A stretch of 64,000 nucleotides of DNA. It comes from Bacillus marasmi (GTDB taxonomy: Bacteria; Bacillota; Bacilli; Bacillales; Cytobacillaceae). The translations under genes were made by a program, and so were the position numbers. The stretch is from contig NZ_LR656168.1 in assembly GCF_902168435.1 (NCBI RefSeq), forward strand, positions 124,001-188,000, read 5' to 3'. This document shows, one piece after another, positions 42,301 through 50,485 of this stretch. Under the pieces are notes generated by a model. That model searched no databases, was not told the DNA's origin, and worked only from the letters and a program-made list of their open reading frames with translations. Each line of letters begins with the position of its first letter. Position 1 is the first letter of the stretch.

Positions 42301-43167
42301 TTATTCAATACTGCGCCATAAATATAGTGAGGCGTAGCTTAAGTACGGGTCCCAATCTTTCTTGTAATGCTCCATTTCTTCAATGGTAGGCTTCCGGTCC
42401 ATTTCGAACAGCTTTTTGATTGCGTTTTGAATGCCAATATCAGCAATCGGGAACAAGTTTGGTCGACCAAGTCCAAACAGCAGGAAGTTTTGCACTGTCC
42501 ATGGTCCAACCCCACGGAGTTTTATCATGTTCTGCAGAACTTCTTCATCCGTCATATGTTTTAATTTTTCCAAATCCAGCTGACCTTCAACGATCGCCTT
42601 GCCGACACCGATTACATATTCCGCTTTACGTGTGCTGAATTGAAGTTCACGAAGTTGGTCTATCTTGATTTTCGCAACAATTTCCGGACGCGGATAAAAC
42701 CAAACGCCGTCGACTTCCTTACCAAAGGTATGGACGAATCTAGTCGATAACGTGTGAGCGAATGCCATGTTAAGCTGCTGATGAATGATGCATTTGAGGA
42801 GACAGCCGTATGGGTCAAACTCCAATACAAGCGGTGCACCATAATGCTCGTTAAACAACTCTTTTAGATTTGTTTTTTTAAAATGTTCAATAACTGAATT
42901 CAACGGAATATTCCATTGAAAAATCTCCGTCAGCTTGTCGATGGCCTTTTTGTGGGCCACCTGCTTACTTCCGCTAACCGCAAAGCTTGGAGACTCCGTT
43001 GTTCCAGTTGCCTGAACCTTAACAGCGGTAGGGGTTCCATCAATCCATAACGGGACCTTTACCCATCGTTCATTTAGCGATAAAACATGTAATGGGTCAA
43101 ATGTTTGCCGTCTAATAACTTCATCAAAATTGTACGGGCCATTTATTTTAATGTTTTCTTGCCACAC
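42301..43167 (-). CDS. DNA-3-methyladenine glycosylase, AlkA-like (YfjP)
   Basis: This 288-residue base-excision enzyme of the HhH-GPD superfamily shows MIKLRGVGPWTVQNFLLFGL (helix-hairpin-helix) followed by LFPIADIGIQNAIKKLF, which holds the catalytic Asp. The N-terminal part (about 1-110) matches the AlkA_N-like beta domain. It removes alkylated bases from DNA. The start is GTG, and the preceding site is weak (GGACGGAAT). It is co-transcribed with the downstream RNA methyltransferase gene, as in B. subtilis yfjP-yfjO. Confidence 0.88.
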   Translation of the reverse strand: MWQENIKINGPYNFDEVIRRQTFDPLHVLSLNERWVKVPLWIDGTPTAVKVQATGTTESPSFAVSGSKQVAHKKAIDKLTEIFQWNIPLNSVIEHFKKTNLKELFNEHYGAPLVLEFDPYGCLLKCIIHQQLNMAFAHTLSTRFVHTFGKEVDGVWFYPRPEIVAKIKIDQLRELQFSTRKAEYVIGVGKAIVEGQLDLEKLKHMTDEEVLQNMIKLRGVGPWTVQNFLLFGLGRPNLFPIADIGIQNAIKKLFEMDRKPTIEEMEHYKKDWDPYLSYASLYLWRSIE

Positions 43168-43374
43168 AGGTCTATTCCGTCCTTTTATTGTTCATTATCC
43201 CGTATTATATCATTTTCATAAAAATAAAACCCGAAACATTCTAGTGATGATGGATTTCCAACGGGGCATAAAATTTCTTTATTGTGCATATAGTCAAATT
43301 ATTATTTTATTAAAATAAACAAGATTATGCGATATATTGGATGTATCTAAAACTGCTGCTGAGGTGAAGTTGAT

Positions 43375-44328
43375 TTGCAAGCGATCTTGATTGGAATTTG
43401 TGCAGCATTATTTTTTGCTTTTACCTTTGTTTTAAATGCATCCATGGAGCTTTCTGGTGGAAGCTGGATTTGGAGCGCCTCACTCAGGTATATTTTCATG
43501 GTTCCATTTCTGTTAGGCATTGTTTTAATCAGAAAAAATCTAAGGCCACTTTTAATAGAAATGAAAAGGCAACCCGTAATATGGTGTTTTTGGAGTTTGG
43601 TCGGCTTCGGGCTATTTTATGCTCCGTTATGTTTTGCCGCTGCTTATTCACCCGGTTGGCTCATAGCCGGAACTTGGCAAATAACCATTATCTCAGGTTC
43701 TCTGCTTGCTCCATTATTTTTCGAAACCATACATACCAATAACGGACCTATCCAAATAAGAGGAAGGATTCCCTTTAAGGGTCTTATCATGTCATCAGTT
43801 ATTCTATTAGGAATTGTGCTCATGCAAATGGAACATGCACAAAGGCTGTCTTTGAAAATCCTTTTGCTTGGCATAATTCCAGTCCTGATTGCCTCATTTG
43901 CCTATCCTTTAGGAAATCGTAAAATGATGGCCGTGTGTGACGGGCGCTTAGATGCCTATCAAAGAGTATTGGGAATGACTTTGGCAAGCCTTCCATTTTG
44001 GCTGTTACTTTTTATATACGGCTTACTTACAGAGGGACTTCCAAGCAAGGGGCAGAGTTTTCAAGCGTTAATCGTGGCAATTAGTTCAGGTGTCATTGCA
44101 ACAGTATTATTTTTCCAAGCAACAGATTTGGTCAGGAACAACATGAAAAAACTAGCAGCTGTAGAGGCAACACAATCAATGGAAGTACTGTTTGCATTAG
44201 CTGGAGAAGTTTTGATTTTATCAATCGCCATTCCTTCAACAGTTGCATGGATCGGTATTGTATTTGTCATCGTCGGCATGATTATGCATAGCTTTGTATC
44301 TAGCTTAAAAAGAGAAAGCCATATTTAG
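43375..44328 (+). CDS. EamA/DMT-type multidrug resistance efflux family protein
   Basis: This protein of about 317 residues has ten predicted membrane helices and starts from a TTG after GAGGTGAAG. It begins QAILIGICAALFFAFTFVLN and contains MELSGGSWIWSASLRY. The C-terminal repeat ends with IAIPSTVAWIGIVFVIVGMI. The drug/metabolite transporter fold is clear; the substrate is not. It stands on the plus strand between the minus-strand glycosylase and pdaA genes and has its own terminator, so it looks inserted into the syntenic block. Confidence 0.85.
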   Translation: MQAILIGICAALFFAFTFVLNASMELSGGSWIWSASLRYIFMVPFLLGIVLIRKNLRPLLIEMKRQPVIWCFWSLVGFGLFYAPLCFAAAYSPGWLIAGTWQITIISGSLLAPLFFETIHTNNGPIQIRGRIPFKGLIMSSVILLGIVLMQMEHAQRLSLKILLLGIIPVLIASFAYPLGNRKMMAVCDGRLDAYQRVLGMTLASLPFWLLLFIYGLLTEGLPSKGQSFQALIVAISSGVIATVLFFQATDLVRNNMKKLAAVEATQSMEVLFALAGEVLILSIAIPSTVAWIGIVFVIVGMIMHSFVSSLKRESHI

Positions 44329-44338
44329 AAATTTTTTA

Positions 44339-44368
44339 CCCCGGATACTTGTTGATCCGGGGGTTTTT
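44339..44368 (+). terminator. Terminator after the DMT transporter gene
   Basis: Stem CCCCGGAT pairs around ACTTGTTG with ATCCGGGG, followed by GTTTTTC. The convergent pdaA gene ends right after it. Confidence 0.85.
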
Positions 44369-44374
44369 CAATGC

Positions 44375-45175
44375 TTAATAAAGCATCGGATCCTTGAAGG
44401 TATCCTCCAAAATAAGATCATCAAGGCTTCTAAATTGATAGCCTTCTGATTTTAAGTCCTGGATGACCTTTTGTAGCGCTTCTGCATTGTCCTTGGAAAC
44501 CGAGTGAAGCAGAATAATTGAGCCCGGGTGGACCTGACGCATGATGTTGTCATAGGAATACTTCCAGCCCTTTTGACTATTTGTATTCCAATCAATGAAT
44601 GCGAGCGACCAGAATACATGAACATAACCGAGCTCTCTTGCTTTTTCCAGGGATCGTTCTGTAAAAATCCCCCGTGGTGGCCTTAAGTATGTCATTTCTT
44701 TTTGCCCGGTCAATCGAGCTGTTTCCTCTTTGACCATTTCTAATTCCTTGGCTAATTTTTCTTCGCTAACCTGGGAAAAATCAGGATGATGCCACGAATG
44801 ATTCCCGATGATATGACCCTCTTTTACCATTCGCTTAACCAGGTCAGGTGCGCTTTTTAAATAATGACCTGTCACGAAAAATGTTGCCGGGACGTTTTCC
44901 TTTTTTAGCACATCAAGGATTTGTTCGGTGTAGCCATTTTCATAGCCATTATCGAAGGTCAAATAAAGCGTCTTGCGGTCCGAATTGCCTTTGTAGTATG
45001 CTCCATATTTTTCGAGCAGGCCTTCGAGCATTTGGCCTGCATCAGCCGGTTGACCTTTGTAACCTTTTTTAAATCCCCAATGAATGGCTGAATTACTTGT
45101 TTGTGCCTGAGCAACAGTAGCAGTGGATACGAAAAGTACACACAGGATACTCAGATATTTGATGAATTGTTTCAT
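44375..45175 (-). CDS. pdaA: Delta-lactam-biosynthetic de-N-acetylase PdaA
   Basis: This 266-residue polysaccharide deacetylase has a Sec signal peptide (LSILCVLFVSTATVAQAQ). The spore-cortex-specific motif TLYLTFDNGYENGYT has Asn where most deacetylases have Asp. Metal ligands are in NHSWHHPDFS, with later motifs LRPPRGIFTE and IILLHSVSKDN. PdaA removes the acetyl group from N-acetylmuramic acid so that cortex muramic-delta-lactam can form, which germination enzymes require. It is usually expressed in the forespore; the sigma-G promoter was not confirmed by eye. Confidence 0.94.
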   Translation of the reverse strand: MKQFIKYLSILCVLFVSTATVAQAQTSNSAIHWGFKKGYKGQPADAGQMLEGLLEKYGAYYKGNSDRKTLYLTFDNGYENGYTEQILDVLKKENVPATFFVTGHYLKSAPDLVKRMVKEGHIIGNHSWHHPDFSQVSEEKLAKELEMVKEETARLTGQKEMTYLRPPRGIFTERSLEKARELGYVHVFWSLAFIDWNTNSQKGWKYSYDNIMRQVHPGSIILLHSVSKDNAEALQKVIQDLKSEGYQFRSLDDLILEDTFKDPMLY

Positions 45176-45313
45176 CTGTGCTCCCCCATGATGATATTTG
45201 ATTTGATGTAACTTAGTAATTAAACGCTGATTCGTTTGTTATTATTCCCAGCTTTGAATTGAAATAATAAGGTGGGAAAAATTAACTTATTTGTAAACAA
45301 GTGCGCTTTGATA

Positions 45314-45671
45314 CCCATTTTTCTTCGTTGCAAAGTTTTTTGGGCATCTATCCTCCTCTTTGGTTCCCATTTTTCTTCATTGCAAAATTTTTGGGCATCA
45401 ATCCATCTCTTTGATTCCCATTTTTCTTCATTGCAAAATTTTTGGGCATCAATCCATCTCTTTGATTCCCATTTTTCTTCATTGCAAAATTTTTGGGCAT
45501 CAATCCTCCTCTTTGGTTCCCATTTTTCTTCATTGCAAAATTTTTGGGCATCAATCCATCTCTTTGATTCCCATTTTTCTTAGTTGCAAAATTTTTGGGC
45601 ATCAATCCTCCTCTTTGATTCCCATTTTTCGTCGTCACAAAATTTTTGGGCATCTATCCAACAATTCCTAT
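45314..45671. repeat. Tandem repeat, 51-bp unit, seven copies plus a degenerate one
   Basis: Units start at 45314, 45366, 45417, 45468, 45519, 45570 and 45621, with a decayed eighth after 45660. Each begins CCCATTTTTCTTCATTGC and contains AAAATTTTTGGGCATCAATCC. All copies after the first are exactly 51 bp long, a multiple of three, so frames stay open across the array on both strands. Repeats differ by a few substitutions (CATCTC versus CCTCCTC; GATT versus GGTT). Confidence 0.93.
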
Positions 45672-45683
45672 TTTTCCATAACG

Positions 45684-45715
45684 CAAAAAACCAGAGTGCA
45701 TCGTTACACTCTGGT
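45684..45715 (-). terminator. Terminator after fumarase
   Basis: Minus-strand stem ACCAGAGTG pairs around TAACGATG with CACTCTGGT, followed by TTTTTTGCG. Confidence 0.85.
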
Positions 45716-45740
45716 CTAAAGCTTTAATTCAATTTAGAAA

Positions 45741-47288
45741 TTAAAATACTTTCTCTTTGAACTTTGCTAATTTTTCTAATGAAGATTTGTCTACATCTTC
45801 ATGAAGGCTGTTGCCGTGTGAATCCATTGTTACAACAGCTGTGAAGCCTTCAACTTTAAGGTGCCACATTGCTTCTGGAATACCGAAGTTTAATAGGTCA
45901 ACACCTTCAACAGACTTGATACAGTCAGCATAGTATTGTGCCGCACCGCCGATTGCGTTTAAGTACACGCCACCGTGCTCTTTAAGAGCTGCAAGCGTTT
46001 TTGGACCCATTCCGCCTTTACCCATAACGACGCGGATACCGAAACGTTTCATGACATCACCTTGGTAAGGCTCCTCACGAATACTTGTAGTTGGTCCAGC
46101 AGCTTTAACATGCCATTTTCCTTCGTCATCTTTAAGCATAACAGGTCCACAGTGGTAGATAACTTGACCATTTAAATCCACTGGAGCATCATCGCGCTCA
46201 GATAGATATTTATGAATCGCATCACGACCAGTGTACATTAAGCCGTTAATTTTAACGACATCGCCCACTTTTAATGTACGAATTTGCTCTTCAGTGATTG
46301 GAGCTTGAAGTGTAACCACATTTGGCTCATTTTCTGAAGAAGCTGCAACTTCACTCGCTGCAGGTTGAGCAAAGTCGATTTTTTCGCCTTCTTGATATAA
46401 CCATTCGTTGATTTCGCCTGTTTCAGGGTTGATTTTAACACCTTGACGACGGAATGCCCAACAGTTATAAGCAACAGAAACGAAGAAGCTTGCTGGAAGA
46501 CGGTTATAAACTCCAACTTTACAGCCTAGTAGAGTTGTTTCACCACCGAATCCCATAGTTCCGATGCCAAGCTCGTTTGCTTTTTCCATAATATATTCTT
46601 CTAGTTTACGAAGATCTTCATTCGGATTTACATCGTCGTTTGAACGGAAAAGCTGATCTTTCGCTAATTCATAGCCAGAAGTACGGTCTCCACCGATACC
46701 AACTCCGATAAATCCTGCACTACAGCCTTGACCTTGTGCTTGGTATACAGAGTGAAGTACACATTTACGGATACCATCTAAGTCACGGCCTGCGCGTCCA
46801 AGACCTTCGATTTCTGCTGGAAGGCTGTATTGGATGTTTTTATTTTCACAGCCGCCTCCTTTTAAAATAAGGCGAGCATCGATGTAATCTTCTTCCCATT
46901 GGTAAAACTTGATTACTGGAGTACCTTCCCCAAGGTTGTCACCAGTATTATCACCAGTTAAAGAATCAACTGAATTGGAACGTAGTTTTCCGTCCTTTGT
47001 AGCTTGAGCAATTGCAGTGCGAATTGCTTTCACCATTTCGATTTGATTGGCACCAACTGGAGTTTTAATTTTGAAGGTTGGCATACCAGTGTCTTGGCAA
47101 ATTGGCGATACATTATCTTCTGCCATTTTGATATTTTCCGCGATAGTTGCCAAGCTCATTGCTGATCTTGTGCCAGCGCTTTCACGTTCTTTCGCAGCTG
47201 CAACAGCGCGTCGAACATCCTTAGGCAGGTTTGTAGACGTTTCAACGATTAGTTGATACATACTCTCCTGAAACTTTTCGATATTCAT
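45741..47288 (-). CDS. fumA: Class I (Fe-S) fumarate hydratase
   Basis: This 515-residue oxygen-sensitive fumarase converts fumarate and malate in the TCA cycle. The N-terminal alpha part has cluster Cys in PICQDTGMPTFKIKTP, LKGGGCENKNIQYSL and GQGCSAGFIGVGIGGDRTSG. The C-terminal beta part carries AGPTTSIREEPYQGD and VVMGKGGMGPKTLAALKEHG. Both parts are fused as in enteric FumA/B. It has a strong GGGGAAGGGG site. Most bacilli rely on class II FumC, so this is an additional or alternative enzyme. Confidence 0.92.
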   Translation of the reverse strand: MNIEKFQESMYQLIVETSTNLPKDVRRAVAAAKERESAGTRSAMSLATIAENIKMAEDNVSPICQDTGMPTFKIKTPVGANQIEMVKAIRTAIAQATKDGKLRSNSVDSLTGDNTGDNLGEGTPVIKFYQWEEDYIDARLILKGGGCENKNIQYSLPAEIEGLGRAGRDLDGIRKCVLHSVYQAQGQGCSAGFIGVGIGGDRTSGYELAKDQLFRSNDDVNPNEDLRKLEEYIMEKANELGIGTMGFGGETTLLGCKVGVYNRLPASFFVSVAYNCWAFRRQGVKINPETGEINEWLYQEGEKIDFAQPAASEVAASSENEPNVVTLQAPITEEQIRTLKVGDVVKINGLMYTGRDAIHKYLSERDDAPVDLNGQVIYHCGPVMLKDDEGKWHVKAAGPTTSIREEPYQGDVMKRFGIRVVMGKGGMGPKTLAALKEHGGVYLNAIGGAAQYYADCIKSVEGVDLLNFGIPEAMWHLKVEGFTAVVTMDSHGNSLHEDVDKSSLEKLAKFKEKVF

Positions 47289-47360
47289 TTGGTTTCCCCT
47301 TCCCCATGGTTCGAAAGTTTTTTCGATAATTAGAATATTTTATTATTTCTCACGACTCCT

Positions 47361-47389
47361 ATTATACTCTGAACACGAATAGATGAAAA
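47361..47389 (-). promoter_or_regulatory. Likely promoter of fumarase
   Basis: A TATAAT -10 (47361-47366) on the minus strand has a 17-base spacer to a weak TTTTCA -35. It lies about 70 bases before the gene. Confidence 0.5.
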
Positions 47390-47481
47390 GTATCACGATT
47401 TGGTGAACATTGTCAGAAAAGCAGAAAAAGGCTGAATATCAGCCTAATGGACTTGAGCAAGACACTATCTTCATGATTGAA

Positions 47482-47514
47482 TAAAAAAATAGCCAGTCTG
47501 TGACTTGGCTATTC
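47482..47514 (-). terminator. Terminator overlapping the end of the SE1561-type gene
   Basis: Stem AATAGCCAAGTC / GACTGGCTATT on the minus strand is followed by TTTTTTATTC. The 5' base of the stem lies within the last codons of the gene. Confidence 0.78.
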
Positions 47515-47697
47515 CTGTTCTCGATTATTAAATTCGCGGCATTTAGATTCGAGCTCATCAATAAATGAAATGAGACGGTCGATATCTTCTAATTCAGTAT
47601 CCTCTGGATCAATAGCGTCAAGGACATCTAAAAACATGTTCAAACGATGCTTTAAAAAATCGACTTGCTTTTCTTTATCATGGACTTTGCTACCCAA
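47509..47697 (-). CDS. SE1561 family small protein
   Basis: This 62-residue, helical and acidic protein starts at a TTG after GGGGGAGAACG. The pattern KQVDFLKHRLNMFLDVLDAI, DPEDTELEDIDRLISFIDEL, ESKCREFN identifies the SE1561 family of unknown function found in bacilli and staphylococci. Its position relative to pdaA and yfkD suggests that it is the counterpart of the small B. subtilis gene in that interval. This is inferred from order only. Confidence 0.8.
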   Translation of the reverse strand: MGSKVHDKEKQVDFLKHRLNMFLDVLDAIDPEDTELEDIDRLISFIDELESKCREFNNREQE

Positions 47698-48277
47698 AAC
47701 GTTCTCCCCCTTCTATTATCGATACCATCCTACCGAAAATAACGGATATAAGCAATGATTTATTGTATTATCCCCTAAATTCGATGGTGATACAACGATG
47801 ATATGGTATGTGATGTAAGCCAAATACAATAAGTCCATTCATTTAGGCTATTTTTTTGATGTAGTTTTATTATTAAGTAGTCAATACCACTCATTGACTA
47901 CTTGGTTTGATTGCACCACTTAATTCTAAGTAGTCAATATCCCCCATTGACTACTTGGTTTGATTACAACACTTAATTCTAAGTAGCCAATAACCCTCAT
48001 TGACTACTTGGTTTGATGGCATCACTTAATTCTAAGTAGCCAATTACACTCATTGACTACTTGGTTTGATTGCAACTCTTAATTCTAAGTAGCCAATAAC
48101 CCTCATTGACTACTTGGTTTGATCACAACACTTAATTCTAAGTAGCCAATTACCCTCATTGACTACTTGGTTCGGGTTTGACCCCTTGAATTGTAAGTAC
48201 CCAATAAGCTGCTTCATTTCCCCTAGACCTAGAACACTCAACTCAATCTAAAGAAAAAACGCCACAAAGGGCGTTTT
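47698..48277. other. Intergenic region dominated by a hairpin array
   Basis: No gene is visible in this 580-bp gap. It contains the TTG gene's upstream region, the 53-bp tandem repeat (47875-48172) and the yfkD terminator at 48253-48279. The stretch between 47760 and 47870 is unremarkable. Confidence 0.7.
47875..48172. repeat. Tandem array of six 53-bp units, each with an inverted repeat
   Basis: Units start at 47875, 47928, 47981, 48034, 48087 and 48140 (spacing exactly 53). A decayed seventh is near 48195. In unit 1, AAGTAGTCAAT and ATTGACTACTT form an 11-bp stem with a 7-base loop. Later units mostly read AAGTAGCCAAT, giving one mismatch. The conserved link is GGTTTGAT-N7-CTTAATTCT. Loops and links vary slightly. 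It is not a CRISPR array because both segments are conserved. Confidence 0.93.
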
Positions 48278-48279
48278 TT
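48253..48279 (-). terminator. Terminator after yfkD
   Basis: Stem AACGCCC / GGCGTT on the minus strand around TTTGT, followed by TTTTTTC, adjoins the gene end. Confidence 0.8.
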
Positions 48280-49108
48280 AACGTGGGCGCTCTGCTGCTG
48301 CAAAGCTAAATGAAACATGATCTTGGATTGGAATCCATGCCCCAACCCCTTGTGATGTCACATTCTTAATGACAATGACTTTTTTATTTCCTTTTAACAT
48401 TAAATACACTTCACCATAGGTCACTTTTCCTTTTTCATTCACAGCTGGGGCGAAGCTGTACAAGTAACCAAGCCGTTTTGGCGGGATGTTATAGATTTGC
48501 TCATTTTTTGTACCCTGACCAATTACTGTTTCAAATGCTAATGGAAGGTTTGTTTTTTCCATCGCCTTTAATAGCATCATTTTCTTAACATCCTCGGAGT
48601 TCGGAATCTTCGTTGTTAAACCACCACGAATGAGCTTTTGAGCTTCCTGTACGTAGTGAATTTGATAGGGCTGGTTGCCACCTCGGTTATCGTAGTAGTT
48701 TGTATTGATTTTTTGATATTCCCAATTTGGCGCTGTTTCAGAAGACTCATAATTAAGCGGCCATTGCCCAAGGTATATGACTGCACGATAGCCTAACGCA
48801 AATGGTGTGCTATTAATTGTGGATTCATTCAGCATGCGAATTAAATCTGGATTCTCGATTTTTATCTTCGTTGATTCTAGAAGCCTTTCTGTTAGTTCAC
48901 TTGGCTGAAGCCTAGGCATATCCTGGGCAGGATTAGGATATGTATTCTCTTTCGCGATGTTTTTCACTGAATTTGGCACATGGTATTTTGCTACTTTTTC
49001 AACTTTCGGTTGAGCTGATTTTTCTTTAGCTTTTTCTGCAAAGGTGGAAGGTAAGAATGAAAGCATGACGAAACAGCAAATCGTCATAATGGTTAAGATT
49101 TTTCTCAT
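48278..49108 (-). CDS. yfkD: YfkD-like secreted protein
   Basis: This 276-residue protein has a Sec signal peptide (ILTIMTICCFVMLSFLPSTFAEK). Its family is known only from bacilli and has no assigned function. Segments such as NSTPFALGYRAVIYLGQWPLN, YVQEAQKLIRGGLTTKIPN and VIVIKNVTSQGVGAWIPIQD support the YfkD match. It lies next to the Ca2+/H+ antiporter gene, as in B. subtilis. It is probably expressed alone, given the terminators on both sides. Confidence 0.85.
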   Translation of the reverse strand: MRKILTIMTICCFVMLSFLPSTFAEKAKEKSAQPKVEKVAKYHVPNSVKNIAKENTYPNPAQDMPRLQPSELTERLLESTKIKIENPDLIRMLNESTINSTPFALGYRAVIYLGQWPLNYESSETAPNWEYQKINTNYYDNRGGNQPYQIHYVQEAQKLIRGGLTTKIPNSEDVKKMMLLKAMEKTNLPLAFETVIGQGTKNEQIYNIPPKRLGYLYSFAPAVNEKGKVTYGEVYLMLKGNKKVIVIKNVTSQGVGAWIPIQDHVSFSFAAAERPR

Positions 49109-49223
49109 GGTGACAAACTCCTTTCATTTCCTAGAAGCGCTAATACTAGTTTTTTCGGAGTCCACAAAAATTATCCATTGAAACCAAAAATTTAAACTCA
49201 GTGAACTTGATTACTTTGAACAA

Positions 49224-49256
49224 CAAAAAAAGCCCCGCATAACGAAATACGGAACT
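49224..49256 (-). terminator. Terminator after the antiporter gene
   Basis: Minus-strand stem GTTCCGTAT pairs around TTCGTT with ATGCGGGGC, followed by TTTTTTTG. Confidence 0.78.
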
Positions 49257-49270
49257 TTTCCAAAAAACAC

Positions 49271-50326
49271 TTATAATAGATAAAAACCGATACCCATAAT
49301 CAAATAGGCACCTAACAATGTCAAGCCTTCAAACCAGTTTGTTTCACCGTCATTTGAAATAGCAATCATCAACAATACTGACGAAACCATTGCTACAAGC
49401 TCTGGCAAAGTGAACACAAGCGGCATTTGAGTAGGAAAAAATAGAGAAACAAGCATCAGCACTGGGGCGACAAACATCGCCACCTGCAATGTTGAACCAA
49501 CTGCAATTTCAACCGCAATATCCATTTTATTTTTATAAGCCATGATAATAGCTGAAGCATGCTCGGCAGCGTTACCCACTATCGCAACGATAATGACCCC
49601 GATAAAGAGCTCAGTCCAACCAAAGGAATGGGCTACTGCTTCAAAGGTATGAACGAGATTTTCTGAAACATACGCAACGGCAACGGTTGCCAATGCTAAA
49701 ATTGTAATCGCCTTTCCTTTGCTCCATTCTGGTTCTTCCTCATGATGCTCTTCTCGTTCATTATGCTGATAAACCCCGCGGTGTGTAACGAGCTTGAAAA
49801 ACAATGCAGCCAAATAAAGAGCAATAAGAATCACAGAAATCCCGATACTTAAATTAATTGTTTTTGTATCATTCATTTCCATTGAAAATACTTCTGGAAT
49901 GACGAAAGCTACAAATACCGCAAACATTAATAATCCGGAATTATGTCTCGCATCATATACATTGAATTTTTGACGCTTAAATTTTATTCCGCCAATAAAG
50001 AACGATAATCCAGCAACAAGCAATAAGTTCCCTAGCACGGATCCTGTTAAAGATGCTAAAACGACTCCAATAAGCCCTGCCTTTAAGGCAAAGATTGAAA
50101 TAATTAACTCGACCGCATTACCGAATGTCGCGTTAAGTAAACCACCGATTCGAGGTCCAGTAACAATTGCTAAGCTTTCTGTGGCTCTCCCCATAAAACT
50201 TGCTAACGCGATGATTGTTAAGCAATAAATAATAAAAAGCATAATACTAGGCCAATGCATCAGCGTCCCCACAACTGAAAGTGGTACACCGATTACGGTC
50301 ATTAAGAAAAAGATCTTATTTACCAT
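49271..50326 (-). CDS. chaA: Calcium/proton antiporter (CaCA family, YfkE/ChaA-like)
   Basis: This 351-residue protein starts at the ATG at 50326 after AAGGAGAAG. The longest frame adds 45 residues without a site and overlaps the divergent MFS promoter. Two copies of the CaCA alpha-repeat are present: GLLNATFGNAVELIISIFAL and IIVAIVGNAAEHASAIIMAY, each with the key Glu. An acidic/His loop EREEHHEEEPEW lies between the halves. The family exports Ca2+ in exchange for protons. The order matches B. subtilis yfkE. Confidence 0.92.
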   Translation of the reverse strand: MVNKIFFLMTVIGVPLSVVGTLMHWPSIMLFIIYCLTIIALASFMGRATESLAIVTGPRIGGLLNATFGNAVELIISIFALKAGLIGVVLASLTGSVLGNLLLVAGLSFFIGGIKFKRQKFNVYDARHNSGLLMFAVFVAFVIPEVFSMEMNDTKTINLSIGISVILIALYLAALFFKLVTHRGVYQHNEREEHHEEEPEWSKGKAITILALATVAVAYVSENLVHTFEAVAHSFGWTELFIGVIIVAIVGNAAEHASAIIMAYKNKMDIAVEIAVGSTLQVAMFVAPVLMLVSLFFPTQMPLVFTLPELVAMVSSVLLMIAISNDGETNWFEGLTLLGAYLIMGIGFYLL

Positions 50327-50485
50327 TTTAACTTCTCCTTCTTTCAATATAGGAAATAATTTCCTCACCAATAAAGAGATTACACTATTTTTTTCGTGGA
50401 GGGAATATCCATAACAATTTTTCTTGCAAAGTCTATTATTTCCATTTACCATCAAAATCAAGAAGTAAATTATGGAGATATAATA

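Noticed and set aside
45272-45719. Open frames of about 100-120 codons on both strands across the 51-bp repeat
   Set aside because: They result from a repeat length divisible by three with no in-unit stop. No ribosome binding site or homology supports any one of them, so no gene is called.
47875-48172. CRISPR array
   Set aside because: The would-be spacers are also conserved between units, each unit is a plain tandem copy with an internal inverted repeat, and no cas genes are nearby.
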